Shown in pieces: positions 38,835-46,702 of a DNA stretch of 64,000 nt. This DNA comes from Xenorhabdus cabanillasii (GTDB lineage Bacteria > Pseudomonadota > Gammaproteobacteria > Enterobacterales > Enterobacteriaceae), in contig NZ_QTUB01000001.1 of assembly GCF_003386665.1 (NCBI RefSeq), forward strand, positions 1,736,001-1,800,000. The letters run 5' to 3'. A program made the translations under genes and the position numbers. The notes beneath the pieces were generated by a model that saw only the letters and a list, made by a program, of their open reading frames with translations, made no database searches and was not told the origin of the DNA. How positions within the stretch are numbered: the first letter of the stretch is position 1; each line of letters opens with the position of its first letter.

Positions 38835-39560
38835 TTATAGAGAGCTGTCGTTGATTCTAACTAACTTAGTCATGCCACCTGTGACATGCTCTTTTTCAGT
38901 AACTAATGAGGTTAATTCATCATCATCAGTAACAGGGATCACTAAGTCAACTTGTGAACCATACCGAATCATTGAGAATCTATCACCCTGATATACTGGC
39001 TTATGTTGTTGTATATGGAATGGTGTGATTGTATCAACATCATAATCACCAACCTGAACCATATAGTATTCTCTATTAATGCCAGGAGAGTAGACTTTAT
39101 TGACGACTCGCTGATTCAGAGATAAATAATCGTCATAAACTAACTCGATATTCTCTTTATAGAAAATATTATTCTCTACATCAATCATTGGTAGATTGTT
39201 TGTTTCTAGAGGTTCATGTTCCGAGTAACTAAGGATGCCATCATAGGGAACTCTATTAATATGCACGTCATAACATGTCATAAAGATACCAATGACAAGT
39301 GAACGCTTATCATAATGTTTATCTCTGATGATATCCTGAATGCTGTATTTTTTCCCTTTTACTTCTGTAATCGCCTCATCCGGGTTTATTATTCCGTTAT
39401 AAATAACGAACCCATCAGCAGGGGATAAAAAATACCTGTCATCCGTATTAATTGTTCTCACCGGATCTCTGAAAAAACCTTCTTGAAAATAGGTTTCATG
39501 CGGGATATCAGGTAGCCCATTAAATATCGATTTAATGGCTTCTGTCATTTTGTTATTCAT
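38835..39560 (-). CDS. Phosphatidylserine-decarboxylase-like pyruvoyl enzyme
   Basis: 241 residues, of the phosphatidylserine decarboxylase (PSD) family. Seen: SPADG at 46-50 (SPVDG in classic PSD), MTCYDVHINRVPYDG around 94-108 (the family's DYHR region), and YGSQVDLVIP with the self-cleavage pair G201-S202 that generates the pyruvoyl cofactor. No membrane anchor or signal peptide is evident, unlike the housekeeping Psd, which suggests a soluble enzyme acting on a free amino acid or small molecule. Such a precedent is the fungal PsiD tryptophan decarboxylase. AAGG lies 9 bases before the ATG. It starts the minus-strand cluster. Confidence 0.8.
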   Translation of the reverse strand: MNNKMTEAIKSIFNGLPDIPHETYFQEGFFRDPVRTINTDDRYFLSPADGFVIYNGIINPDEAITEVKGKKYSIQDIIRDKHYDKRSLVIGIFMTCYDVHINRVPYDGILSYSEHEPLETNNLPMIDVENNIFYKENIELVYDDYLSLNQRVVNKVYSPGINREYYMVQVGDYDVDTITPFHIQQHKPVYQGDRFSMIRYGSQVDLVIPVTDDDELTSLVTEKEHVTGGMTKLVRINDSSL

Positions 39561-39812
39561 TATTACCTTCTAAAAAATGTCCATCAACTGGTACATGAAA
39601 CAGAAAAAAAGTAACATAATTTAAACACTTACAGCGAGATATGTTACAGCCTATTATTAATGATTCAATTTTATTTTATTTGGGGGTATCATTATTTTTT
39701 GTTTGTCAGTAAACACAATTTAACCTAAGTTATCTGGAGCGTTAGATTGCTAACTAAATATATCGATACTATAAATTATGAGCGTTAAGGTAGTTTATTA
39801 TATATATCTGTC

Positions 39813-39828
39813 AGTGATATTTATCACA
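39813..39828. promoter_or_regulatory. CRP/FNR-type palindrome
   Basis: AGTGA-TATTTA-TCACA matches the CRP core TGTGA-N6-TCACA at 9 of 10 positions. It is also near the FNR pattern TTGAT-N4-ATCAA. It lies about 250 bases before the decarboxylase-like start, far for direct activation unless the leader is long. Confidence 0.4.
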
Positions 39829-40041
39829 AATTCGGCAAAAAGTTTGAATAAATTGTTTATAACGGGAGCAAATTTATTTTTTTATCCCTGATTGCTCGAT
39901 AATTAAAACAACTTAATTAACATTTTTACACATATAATTAACTATTACATACACTGGAAGTAATTGCACATTATTATTTTATCATTAAATGATTACTTTC
40001 GATGTTTAATCTTATTTAGCTCGAACGATTCCCTGTATCAC

Positions 40042-40071
40042 TCAAGTTGCAGAACAAAGTCCACAACTTGA
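40042..40071. repeat. Hairpin related to the palindromic repeat
   Basis: TCAAGTTG (40042-40049) and CAACTTGA (40064-40071) are exact inverted copies; the left arm is followed by CAG, as in the CAAGTTGCAG arm at 49467-49530. The outer TATACCC arms are missing. Confidence 0.5.
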
Positions 40072-40126
40072 ACAACGAAAAGAATATAGCTATGACATTT
40101 AATGTTACTTGACTAAATGTAATTTT

Positions 40127-41815
40127 TTATTTACCGGAAAGTAACCTTTCTAACAATGGTGATCTGAACAAGCCATATGGGTCAAATTTTTTTAATATAT
40201 TAGCAGTTGAATGCCAGTTAGTATCAGGGGGTAATCCATCAGTAAACGAAGCAGGAATTTTCTTGGTTAATATATCTTCGTCATCCCATGCTGCATTTTT
40301 ACTGTATGCCCAGCCTTTACTCCATTCGACACGAATAGATGCGTAAGAACCGTCAAACTCCTGAAACAACCATTGTTCAAGTCTGTTATAAAAATCAGCA
40401 GCATATTTCGTTTCTGGCAGGGTTAAAACATCAAGCCAAATAGCGACATCCCATTCTGGATGATCCGGACGTGGGCGGATCGCAGATAAACTTGGCACAA
40501 CAGCATCTTTTTGTACTACTTCAGCAGGAGTATCCAGTCCTGAAACACGGATCTCGATTGGCCCGTTGACAGGATATTTTCCATGACTTTCATATTCTTT
40601 TATCAACATCTTCCATTGTGAGTAAAAAAGATTGAGGACTTTCTGAATATTATCTCGACGGGTTAATATTGCATAACCATTTGCAGTAACACGTAATGTC
40701 GTTGGTTTGACATAGAGTAATAAGTTTTTGCTCCAGCCCCAGAGGTCGGCTCCTTCAGTTAAAAAATAACTTGCCATGATAAAGTATTGGCCTGCCCCAA
40801 ATGCCGGCGTGATATTTGGGAGGTTATGGGTTATCTTTTTGATTAAATCAGATAGCTGAATGGGAATATTATCGGAAAATGGATAATTGTACGGTTGTGC
40901 AACCTGGACGCTGGAAAGGGGTTTATCAGGTGAAATACTCCATACCTTTAACCAAGGATGAATTGTAAATGGAAATAAAATGGCTTCAGCACGACCACTT
41001 TTATCAAGGAAATGGCTGAAAGTTCTTTTATTTTTTTCGTCTTGTACGGGAGCAAATAATTCTGCTGCCGGGATATTAATAATACTTTCACACCGAAGAC
41101 GTTGGTTTTTTCCTGCCTGAAGCTCGACATTTAAAATCAGAGAACACCCTAAGTGAACAAGAAGAGGCGCACAATTCGGATCATTTCGTTTAAAACGCTT
41201 AATGACATATTGTGCATTTTTCTCATCCCACACTACAGCAGACAAAGACAGGATAGAGTTGCTGAGTGAACCATAACTGTGACCTGACTGCGATTTTTCA
41301 TTAAGCGCTTTTATACCTGTTCCATGACCACCTATTGCCAGTACTCCCCCCAGTGTTAAATCACCCGGTGCTGGGGTAGCTGTAAAGCCTATTTCTTGTT
41401 CTTCCATTTTTGTTGTAAGTGTCTCCATCAATACGCCAGTTTGCGCGGTAACAATTGAATATTGAGGAAGGTGCTTAATACTTATTTGTGTAAAATGTTG
41501 TGTGAGATCGATAAGTATAATGCGGTTACTATTCTGACCTTTTGGTGGAATGATCAGGGGAGACCAGTTATGTGATTCACCCACAACTCTCAGTTTATAA
41601 TTTTGTTTCCAGGCCCAATTGACGACAGAAATAACATCTTTATCAGAATTAGGTACACTGCATGGAATATTCTCTGCGTGAATTTCTTCTGACCAATTGG
41701 TAAAACGGCGATATGTTAATTTTACATTTTCAGGGAAGTTAATTAAACTGTGTTTTTCCTTAATGTCAGTATATTCTTTATGTAGTTCACGGTTTTTTTT
41801 ATTTTCTATATTCAT
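40127..41815 (-). CDS. FAD-linked oxidase, type II cholesterol-oxidase-like
   Basis: 562 residues of the vanillyl-alcohol oxidase flavoprotein family. The N-terminal FAD-binding PCMH domain (about 45-250) shows NYKLRVVGESHNWSP, TLGGVLAIGGHGTGI (histidine position used for covalent flavin in BCO2-type cholesterol oxidases) and LGCSLILNVELQ. The C-terminal part (about 280-555) resembles the substrate-binding domain of those enzymes and ends FDPYGLFRSPLLERLLSG. Oxidation of an alcohol, sterol or lactone with O2 is the likely chemistry; the true substrate is unknown. There is no obvious signal peptide. AGGTC precedes the ATG. It is transcribed in the same direction as the downstream cluster but is separated from it by 566 bases. 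Confidence 0.75.
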   Translation of the reverse strand: MNIENKKNRELHKEYTDIKEKHSLINFPENVKLTYRRFTNWSEEIHAENIPCSVPNSDKDVISVVNWAWKQNYKLRVVGESHNWSPLIIPPKGQNSNRIILIDLTQHFTQISIKHLPQYSIVTAQTGVLMETLTTKMEEQEIGFTATPAPGDLTLGGVLAIGGHGTGIKALNEKSQSGHSYGSLSNSILSLSAVVWDEKNAQYVIKRFKRNDPNCAPLLVHLGCSLILNVELQAGKNQRLRCESIINIPAAELFAPVQDEKNKRTFSHFLDKSGRAEAILFPFTIHPWLKVWSISPDKPLSSVQVAQPYNYPFSDNIPIQLSDLIKKITHNLPNITPAFGAGQYFIMASYFLTEGADLWGWSKNLLLYVKPTTLRVTANGYAILTRRDNIQKVLNLFYSQWKMLIKEYESHGKYPVNGPIEIRVSGLDTPAEVVQKDAVVPSLSAIRPRPDHPEWDVAIWLDVLTLPETKYAADFYNRLEQWLFQEFDGSYASIRVEWSKGWAYSKNAAWDDEDILTKKIPASFTDGLPPDTNWHSTANILKKFDPYGLFRSPLLERLLSGK

Positions 41816-42159
41816 AATGTTATTGACCTATTTTATGTAAATAAAATCACCATTATGAATTCATATTTTTAATATGAATATGCAGTGATGTTATTTTTTA
41901 TATTAATATCATGATTAATTCATTGTTTGCAGACGTTTTTTATTGACTATTTCCAATAAATCTGAATTGAGTACAAAAGGGATGTTACTTGAAGGGAGTT
42001 AATTCTTTTTGTAACGATAAATAGTATCATTTTTCATACTATTACTTTATGACAGCGATGCCGTCCGAAATCTATTAAGTATAGCTGTTATTTCGTTGAA
42101 AAACGTATAGGAATGAGTAAAACAACAGTATTGGGCTGAAAAATGGAAGAAATAATCAT
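41816..42159. other. Right junction of the accessory island (syd side)
   Basis: 344 AT-rich bases between the divergent flavoprotein gene and syd; both promoters should lie here. ACTTGAAGGG at 41987-41996 repeats the sequence at 35754-35763 and could be a remnant of the insertion event, though a shared 10-mer may be chance. No gene seen. Confidence 0.45.
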
Positions 42160-42711
42160 ATGACCTTCAATGTGACAGAAGCACTTTCTGACTTTACCAA
42201 ACGCTATGTTGAACTGTGGCAGGAAGAAACAGGGTTACCGCCCGCCAGCAGCGAGCTGTATGGTATACCTTCACCTTGTATCGAACGGACGGGAGATGGT
42301 GTAGTGCACTGGCTTCCCAAACCATTTTCTGTCCGGGAAAAACTCAGTAAGGTAGAAAAAGCGTTAGAGATCCGTTTGCAGGACTCAATCCATGATTACT
42401 ATGTCATGCAGTTTGCTGGGGATATGACTGTCAATTTTGAGAAGCAGGTTCTCAATTTGATTCAGGTATGGAGTGAAGATGACTTCATCCGATTGCAGGA
42501 AAATCTGATAGGTCATCTTGTGACGCAGAAACGGCTGAAACTTCCACCGACGGCATTTATCGGAACAACGGATACAGAGATGCAACTGGTTTCTGTATGT
42601 AATCTGACAGGACAGGTGATACTTGAACAGTTTGGCAGCCATGAACGAACCATCTTATCCGCTGATTTAGCGACCTTTCTTTCCACTATCAGTCCTGTGA
42701 CAGTTTTGTAG
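42160..42711 (+). CDS. syd: SecY-interacting protein Syd
   Basis: Cytoplasmic, peripheral inner-membrane protein, 183 residues (E. coli 181), that binds SecY and can disrupt faulty SecYEG complexes. The family sequence is clear: YVELWQEETGLPPASSELYGIPSPC near the N-terminus, DYYVMQFAGDMT, and FIGTTDTEMQLVSVCN. In E. coli it sits directly beside queF; here it resumes the E. coli order (syd-yqcC-truC-yqcA) after the island. Confidence 0.92.
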   Translation: MTFNVTEALSDFTKRYVELWQEETGLPPASSELYGIPSPCIERTGDGVVHWLPKPFSVREKLSKVEKALEIRLQDSIHDYYVMQFAGDMTVNFEKQVLNLIQVWSEDDFIRLQENLIGHLVTQKRLKLPPTAFIGTTDTEMQLVSVCNLTGQVILEQFGSHERTILSADLATFLSTISPVTVL

Positions 42712-43282
42712 ATGCAGATATCGGTTTAATTTTTTGTGAGATATATCTTACATGCTATGTAAGATATATCCCATAATCATATAATGAATATCTTTGATAA
42801 ATATTATTTTTATTTTATATCAATAATATGCAAATTATTATCACGATATCTTTCTTAAACGTACTTCTTCTGCGGATTCAGATAGCTTGTTTCAACCCTT
42901 CGAATAATAGATCCTTTTGTTGTTCCGTTAGGAATCATAGCAAAAAAATCATTAAGGAATCGAACCATCAGGAAGGTGGCTCAGGGACGAAAAGGTATAG
43001 ACACGTTTGTCGGATACTATCAGTATAATGATCTTTTAAGGAATAACTGACAGGGACGTATTTTGTCAGGGAATGAGCAGGAAGCGACCAATTTAGCAGG
43101 ACTGCTATGCCAATTAAATAAGAGGGGGAGATTTTGTCTCCCCCTCTTATTTTATGACACTTTATCTTGCCACAAATTTTCCGCTGAAATCGAACAATGG
43201 TACTCTTACGGTCTAATGACGTGATGGCAACTTCTGTCATCAGAACATCAGTCATCAGTACAACTAAGATAAGATAAAAACC
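42712..43282. other. syd-yqcC intergenic region
   Basis: 571 bases. A perfect bidirectional terminator lies at 43116-43152. Between about 42975 and 43110 the plus strand has two open segments (KVAQGRKGIDTFVGYYQYND and, after a stop, ILSGNEQEATNLAGLLCQLN) that look like a decayed coding fragment; I cannot assign it. The first 150 bases are plain AT-rich DNA. Confidence 0.4.
43116..43152. terminator. Perfect bidirectional terminator
   Basis: AATAAGAGGGGGAGA (43117-43131) and TCTCCCCCTCTTATT (43137-43151) form a perfect 15-bp stem with loop TTTTG and A/T tails on both sides. It insulates yqcC from upstream transcription. Confidence 0.75.
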
Positions 43283-43633
43283 ATGAGTATCGAGAAACAA
43301 ATTCTACATAAATTACAGCTTATTGAAGCCACTATGAAAACAGTTGGTTTATGGCAGAGCTATCCTCCTAAACCAGAAGCGTTCGAAAGCACAGAACCTT
43401 TTTCAATTGATACTATGGCTGCTGAACAGTGGCTCCAGTGGGTGCTCATTCCGAGAGTGTGCGCTTTGATTGAACAGAAAGCCTGTCTACCGACGGCGTT
43501 TGTCATCGCACCTTATTTTGAAGAGGTATATAAGGAAAAAACAGAACATTATTTGCCGTTGCTTGAGTACCTGCGCGAATTGGATAATCTGTTTGTACAG
43601 GGAAGTTTTACACCGAATAGTGACACGGAATAG
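43283..43633 (+). CDS. yqcC: YqcC family protein
   Basis: 116-residue protein of the YqcC (DUF446) family, predicted as a four-helix bundle. The conserved pattern LWQSYPPKPEAFESTEPFSID and FAQWLQWVLIPR-like segment (here AEQWLQWVLIPRVCALIE) is clear. The biochemical function is unknown. It is always found just upstream of truC and is separated from it by 5 bases here, suggesting one transcript. Confidence 0.9.
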   Translation: MSIEKQILHKLQLIEATMKTVGLWQSYPPKPEAFESTEPFSIDTMAAEQWLQWVLIPRVCALIEQKACLPTAFVIAPYFEEVYKEKTEHYLPLLEYLRELDNLFVQGSFTPNSDTE

Positions 43634-43638
43634 TTGAT

Positions 43639-44400
43639 ATGCTGGAGATTATTTATCAGGATGAACATATTGTTGCTGTGAATAAACCTGCGGGCTGGCT
43701 GGTTCATCGTAGCTGGCTCGCTCGTCATGAAACCGTGTTTGTCATGCAGACATTACGCGATCAACTCGGACAGCATGTGTTCCCTGTTCATCGGTTGGAT
43801 AGACCGACATCGGGCGTTTTGTTGATGGGACTGTCAAGCGAAGTGGCAAGAACACTTTCTCAACAATTCGAATACCAGCAGATGCAAAAAACCTATCATG
43901 CGGTTGTGCGTGGTTATGTCGAAGGAGAAGATATTATTGACTACGCATTAAGGGAAGAGTTGGATAAAATTGCGGATCAGTTTGCGGATACGGATAAGGA
44001 AGCACAATCAGCAATTACTTATTACCGTGCATTGGCGAAAGTTGAGTGTCCGGTTGAAATTGGGCGTTATCCGACATCACGTTTCAGTTTGTTGGAACTG
44101 AAGCCCAAAACGGGCCGTAAGCATCAGTTACGACGGCATATGGCGCATATCCGTCATCCCATCATCGGGGATACTACGCACGGGGATTTGCGACAAAATC
44201 GAGGAGTTGCTAAATATTATCAAACGGGCAGATTAATGCTGCATGCAAGCCATCTTCAGCTTCAGCATCCGGTGACAGGAAAAAACCTGTTGTTGACTGC
44301 CCGATGGGATTCACCGTGGCAGCATTTGCTTGAACAATTTGGCTGGCAGGGTGTTATGCCGGAGCTGGAATGTCCACGCCCGATAACTTTCAAGTTGTAG
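43639..44400 (+). CDS. truC: tRNA pseudouridine(65) synthase TruC
   Basis: RluA-family pseudouridine synthase, 253 residues, modifying U65 in the T-stem of tRNA-Ile and tRNA-Asp. The catalytic aspartate is in HRLDRPTSGVLLMG, and the family motifs LLELKPKTGRKHQLRRHMAH and GDTTHGD are present. The last codons (TTC AAG TTG TAG) coincide with a left-arm copy of the palindromic repeat, so the C-terminal FKL and the stop are supplied by that element. It lies between yqcC and yqcA as in E. coli. Confidence 0.94.
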   Translation: MLEIIYQDEHIVAVNKPAGWLVHRSWLARHETVFVMQTLRDQLGQHVFPVHRLDRPTSGVLLMGLSSEVARTLSQQFEYQQMQKTYHAVVRGYVEGEDIIDYALREELDKIADQFADTDKEAQSAITYYRALAKVECPVEIGRYPTSRFSLLELKPKTGRKHQLRRHMAHIRHPIIGDTTHGDLRQNRGVAKYYQTGRLMLHASHLQLQHPVTGKNLLLTARWDSPWQHLLEQFGWQGVMPELECPRPITFKL

Positions 44401-44431
44401 CCAAAAAATAGCAGCTTGAAAAATAAAAGGG
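44383..44431. repeat. Palindromic repeat overlapping the truC stop codon
   Basis: CCCGATAACTTTCAAGTTGTAGCC compares with CCCGTTGTCTTTCAAGTTGCAGC at 49467-49530. TTCAAGTTGTAG then pairs with the downstream AGCAGCTTGAA with a few G-T pairs. The truC stop TAG lies in the left arm. Confidence 0.55.
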
Positions 44432-44482
44432 CCAACCACTCACGAATAAAAGCAGTATCAAACATTAAAGAGATCAATATCT

Positions 44483-44929
44483 ATGGCAAAGATTGGTATT
44501 TTCGTTGGTACAGTTTATGGTAATGCGCTGGCGGTTGCGGAAGAAGCGCAGCAAATTCTTGAACAACAAGGACATGAGGTCGAGGTCTTTGAAGATGCGA
44601 CTCTGGAACAATGGCAAGTGTATTTGCAACAGGTTGTTCTGGTGGTGACATCAACGACCGGACAAGGTGATTTGCCTGATAATATTCAACCACTTTATAC
44701 CGGGTTGAGTGATCGGTTGGGTTATCAGCCTGATCTACATTATGGCCTAATTGCATTGGGTGACAGTAGTTATGATACATTTTGCGGAGGCGGTCATGCC
44801 TTTGATGAACTGTTACAAGAACAGGGCGCTAAACGGATCGGAGAGGTTTTGCTGATTGATGCCGCTGAAGTGGTTGAGCCGGAAGTCTTTGCCCAGGATT
44901 GGGTTGAGGAGTGGGGAACCCTGTTATAG
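44483..44929 (+). CDS. yqcA: Flavodoxin YqcA
   Basis: Short-chain flavodoxin-like FMN protein, 148 residues. The N-terminal phosphate-binding loop is [17 protein letters not shown], with T/S residues placed to bind FMN phosphate, and the later loops [12 protein letters not shown] and [12 protein letters not shown] contact the isoalloxazine. The electron-transfer partner is unknown. It follows truC by 82 bases. The gene downstream (yaeH) comes from a distant E. coli map position. Confidence 0.92.
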   Translation: MAKIGIFVGTVYGNALAVAEEAQQILEQQGHEVEVFEDATLEQWQVYLQQVVLVVTSTTGQGDLPDNIQPLYTGLSDRLGYQPDLHYGLIALGDSSYDTFCGGGHAFDELLQEQGAKRIGEVLLIDAAEVVEPEVFAQDWVEEWGTLL

Positions 44930-44939
44930 GATTTCTGTC

Positions 44940-44997
44940 ACACCGCTTATACCCTTCATTTTGATCAGGTCAATTTACGAAGAGGAATAGGCGGTGT
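44940..44997. repeat. Inverted repeat between convergent yqcA and yaeH
   Basis: ACACCGCTTAT (44940-44950) pairs with ATAGGCGGTGT (44987-44997) with one G-T pair, enclosing a 36-base loop that contains TATACCC as in the palindromic repeat family. It may act as the shared 3' structure of the two genes. Confidence 0.45.
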
Positions 44998-45015
44998 ATG
45001 ACACGGCTGATATAA

Positions 45016-45402
45016 TTACTTACGAGTCAGCTTTTCCAAATCCGCTTCGATTTCTGCAATCTTATTGGCAACAACATGCTCAAGGTGACGTAAGTCATCC
45101 AGAATTTTGTGCTTCAAATCCACTTCTGCCTGATCACGTTTGCAGATTTGATCCAATTCTTCAAGCACATAACGCAGATTAGTGTTGATCTCTTTGACTT
45201 CTTTGTAACCTTGCCCTGAATTATTGTCAGATACAGTTTTCAGTTGGCGTGGGTATTTGAATTTAACGCTTTTGGCAAAGAATTCGCCCTTATCCTTACG
45301 GAAATAAATCTTAAGAATGTCGTTATTCGCTTCCTGACGGAGGCTATAGCGATCAATATCTTCAGGATGTGAGATCCCCAAACTTTTTAAGTTATCGTAC
45401 AT
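45016..45402 (-). CDS. yaeH: DUF3461 protein YaeH
   Basis: 128-residue cytoplasmic protein of the DUF3461 family, near-identical in pattern to E. coli YaeH ([36 protein letters not shown]...). The C-terminal half is strongly helical, probably coiled coil ([25 protein letters not shown]). The function is unknown. In E. coli it lies next to dapD-glnD-map, as here. The conserved N-terminal MYDNLK supports the start. Confidence 0.92.
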   Translation of the reverse strand: MYDNLKSLGISHPEDIDRYSLRQEANNDILKIYFRKDKGEFFAKSVKFKYPRQLKTVSDNNSGQGYKEVKEINTNLRYVLEELDQICKRDQAEVDLKHKILDDLRHLEHVVANKIAEIEADLEKLTRK

Positions 45403-45814
45403 AGCGCGTCACCTAGTCACCTAAATAAAATGGAAAATATCAAAAAACCGCAGAATTATTATCCATTTCGTATTTGTTGAAAGTCAATCAATTAGTGACC
45501 ATTAAAAGAATATGCAGTTCATGAAATAAAAATCTTTTTATTTCAATTCATTATAGTTTTTCTTTTATGTATTAAGATGGGTTTAACTACATATATGCCG
45601 TTTTTTCACAAAGTGATATGAGTTTAGTGATTTGATTAAAACTTGCTTCTAAATTGCGGCTATTATCTTTGATTATGCTTATATCTTTCATTAATTACTT
45701 TTCCCTAATATAATGAATTATCTGGCAAGAATCGCTCAGGATTTTAGAGATAATAACTAACCTTGGTTTTCAGTGATAAAAAAATAGCGGATTTATTATC
45801 CGCTATTAAAAGAG
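45403..45814. other. dapD-yaeH intergenic region
   Basis: 412 AT-rich bases. The dapD terminator occupies 45778-45807. The rest should hold the yaeH promoter; no gene or repeat is seen. Confidence 0.6.
45778..45807 (-). terminator. dapD terminator
   Basis: On the minus strand the stem AATAGCGGAT / ATCCGCTATT (45798-45807 with 45783-45792, loop of five) is followed by a run of seven T, 8 bases after the dapD stop. Confidence 0.85.
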
Positions 45815-46657
45815 TCAGTCTATTGTGCGTAACAATTCATTAATGCCAACCTTGCCGCGAGTTTTAGCATCCACTTTCTTCACAATAACAGCACAATACA
45901 GACTGTAGCTGCCATCTTTGGAAGGCAAGTTGCCGGATACGACGACAGATCCCGCCGGTACACGGCCGTAGTGGATTTCGCCAGTTTCACGATCATAGAT
46001 CCTGGTGCTTTGACCGATGTAAACACCCATTGAGATCACGGAACCTTCTTCCACAATAACCCCTTCTACGATTTCAGAACGGGCACCAATAAAACAGTTG
46101 TCTTCAATGATGGTTGGGTTGGCTTGCAATGGTTCCAGGACACCACCAATGCCAACGCCACCAGACAAATGAACGTTTTTACCGATTTGGGCACAGGAGC
46201 CGACAGTTGCCCAAGTGTCTACCATTGTACCTTCATCCACATAGGCACCGAGGTTGACGTAAGATGGCATTAACACTGTATTACGTGCAATATATGCCCC
46301 CTGACGGACTGCCGCGGGGGGCACGACACGGAAACCTTCTTTTTCGAAACGAGCCTGATCATAATCAGTAAATTTCATAGGCACTTTGTCAAAATAGCGA
46401 CTTTCAGCTCCTTCCATAACTTGATTGTTATTAATACGGAAAGAGAGCAATACTGCTTTTTTCAGCCATTGATGTGTGACCCACTCATCTGCAATTTTTT
46501 CAGCGACACGTAGTTTACCGCTGTCCAGCATTTGAATCGCTTGATTGACGGCGTTACGGGTTTCTTCGTCAACGGTTGCAGGTGAGATGTCGGTGCGGTT
46601 TTCAAATGCATTTTCAATAATGGCCATTAATTCGGTAATGGATTGGAATTGCTGCAT
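45815..46657 (-). CDS. dapD: Tetrahydrodipicolinate N-succinyltransferase DapD
   Basis: Trimeric left-handed beta-helix enzyme of lysine and diaminopimelate synthesis; it transfers succinyl from succinyl-CoA to tetrahydrodipicolinate. 280 residues (E. coli 274). Hexapeptide repeats are clear in [39 protein letters not shown] and onward, and the C-terminal [11 protein letters not shown] is conserved. The start at [10 protein letters not shown] matches the family; the frame runs six codons further to an ATG at 46675 with a poorer ribosome site. It is 45 bases from glnD, as in E. coli. Confidence 0.95.
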   Translation of the reverse strand: MQQFQSITELMAIIENAFENRTDISPATVDEETRNAVNQAIQMLDSGKLRVAEKIADEWVTHQWLKKAVLLSFRINNNQVMEGAESRYFDKVPMKFTDYDQARFEKEGFRVVPPAAVRQGAYIARNTVLMPSYVNLGAYVDEGTMVDTWATVGSCAQIGKNVHLSGGVGIGGVLEPLQANPTIIEDNCFIGARSEIVEGVIVEEGSVISMGVYIGQSTRIYDRETGEIHYGRVPAGSVVVSGNLPSKDGSYSLYCAVIVKKVDAKTRGKVGINELLRTID

Positions 46658-46702
46658 TGGTATGGGATCCCTCATATTTAGTCGAATATTGGTTAGTTAA
46701 CG

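Larger units (their letters stand above)
39561..40126. other. Very AT-rich spacer upstream of the decarboxylase-like gene
   Basis: 566 bases with no gene. It should hold the promoter of the decarboxylase-hydrolase cluster. Features seen: a CRP/FNR-type palindrome at 39813-39828, a hairpin of the repeat family at 40042-40071, and an inverted repeat ACATTTA/TAAATGT around 40094-40115 near the end of the flavoprotein gene. Confidence 0.5.
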
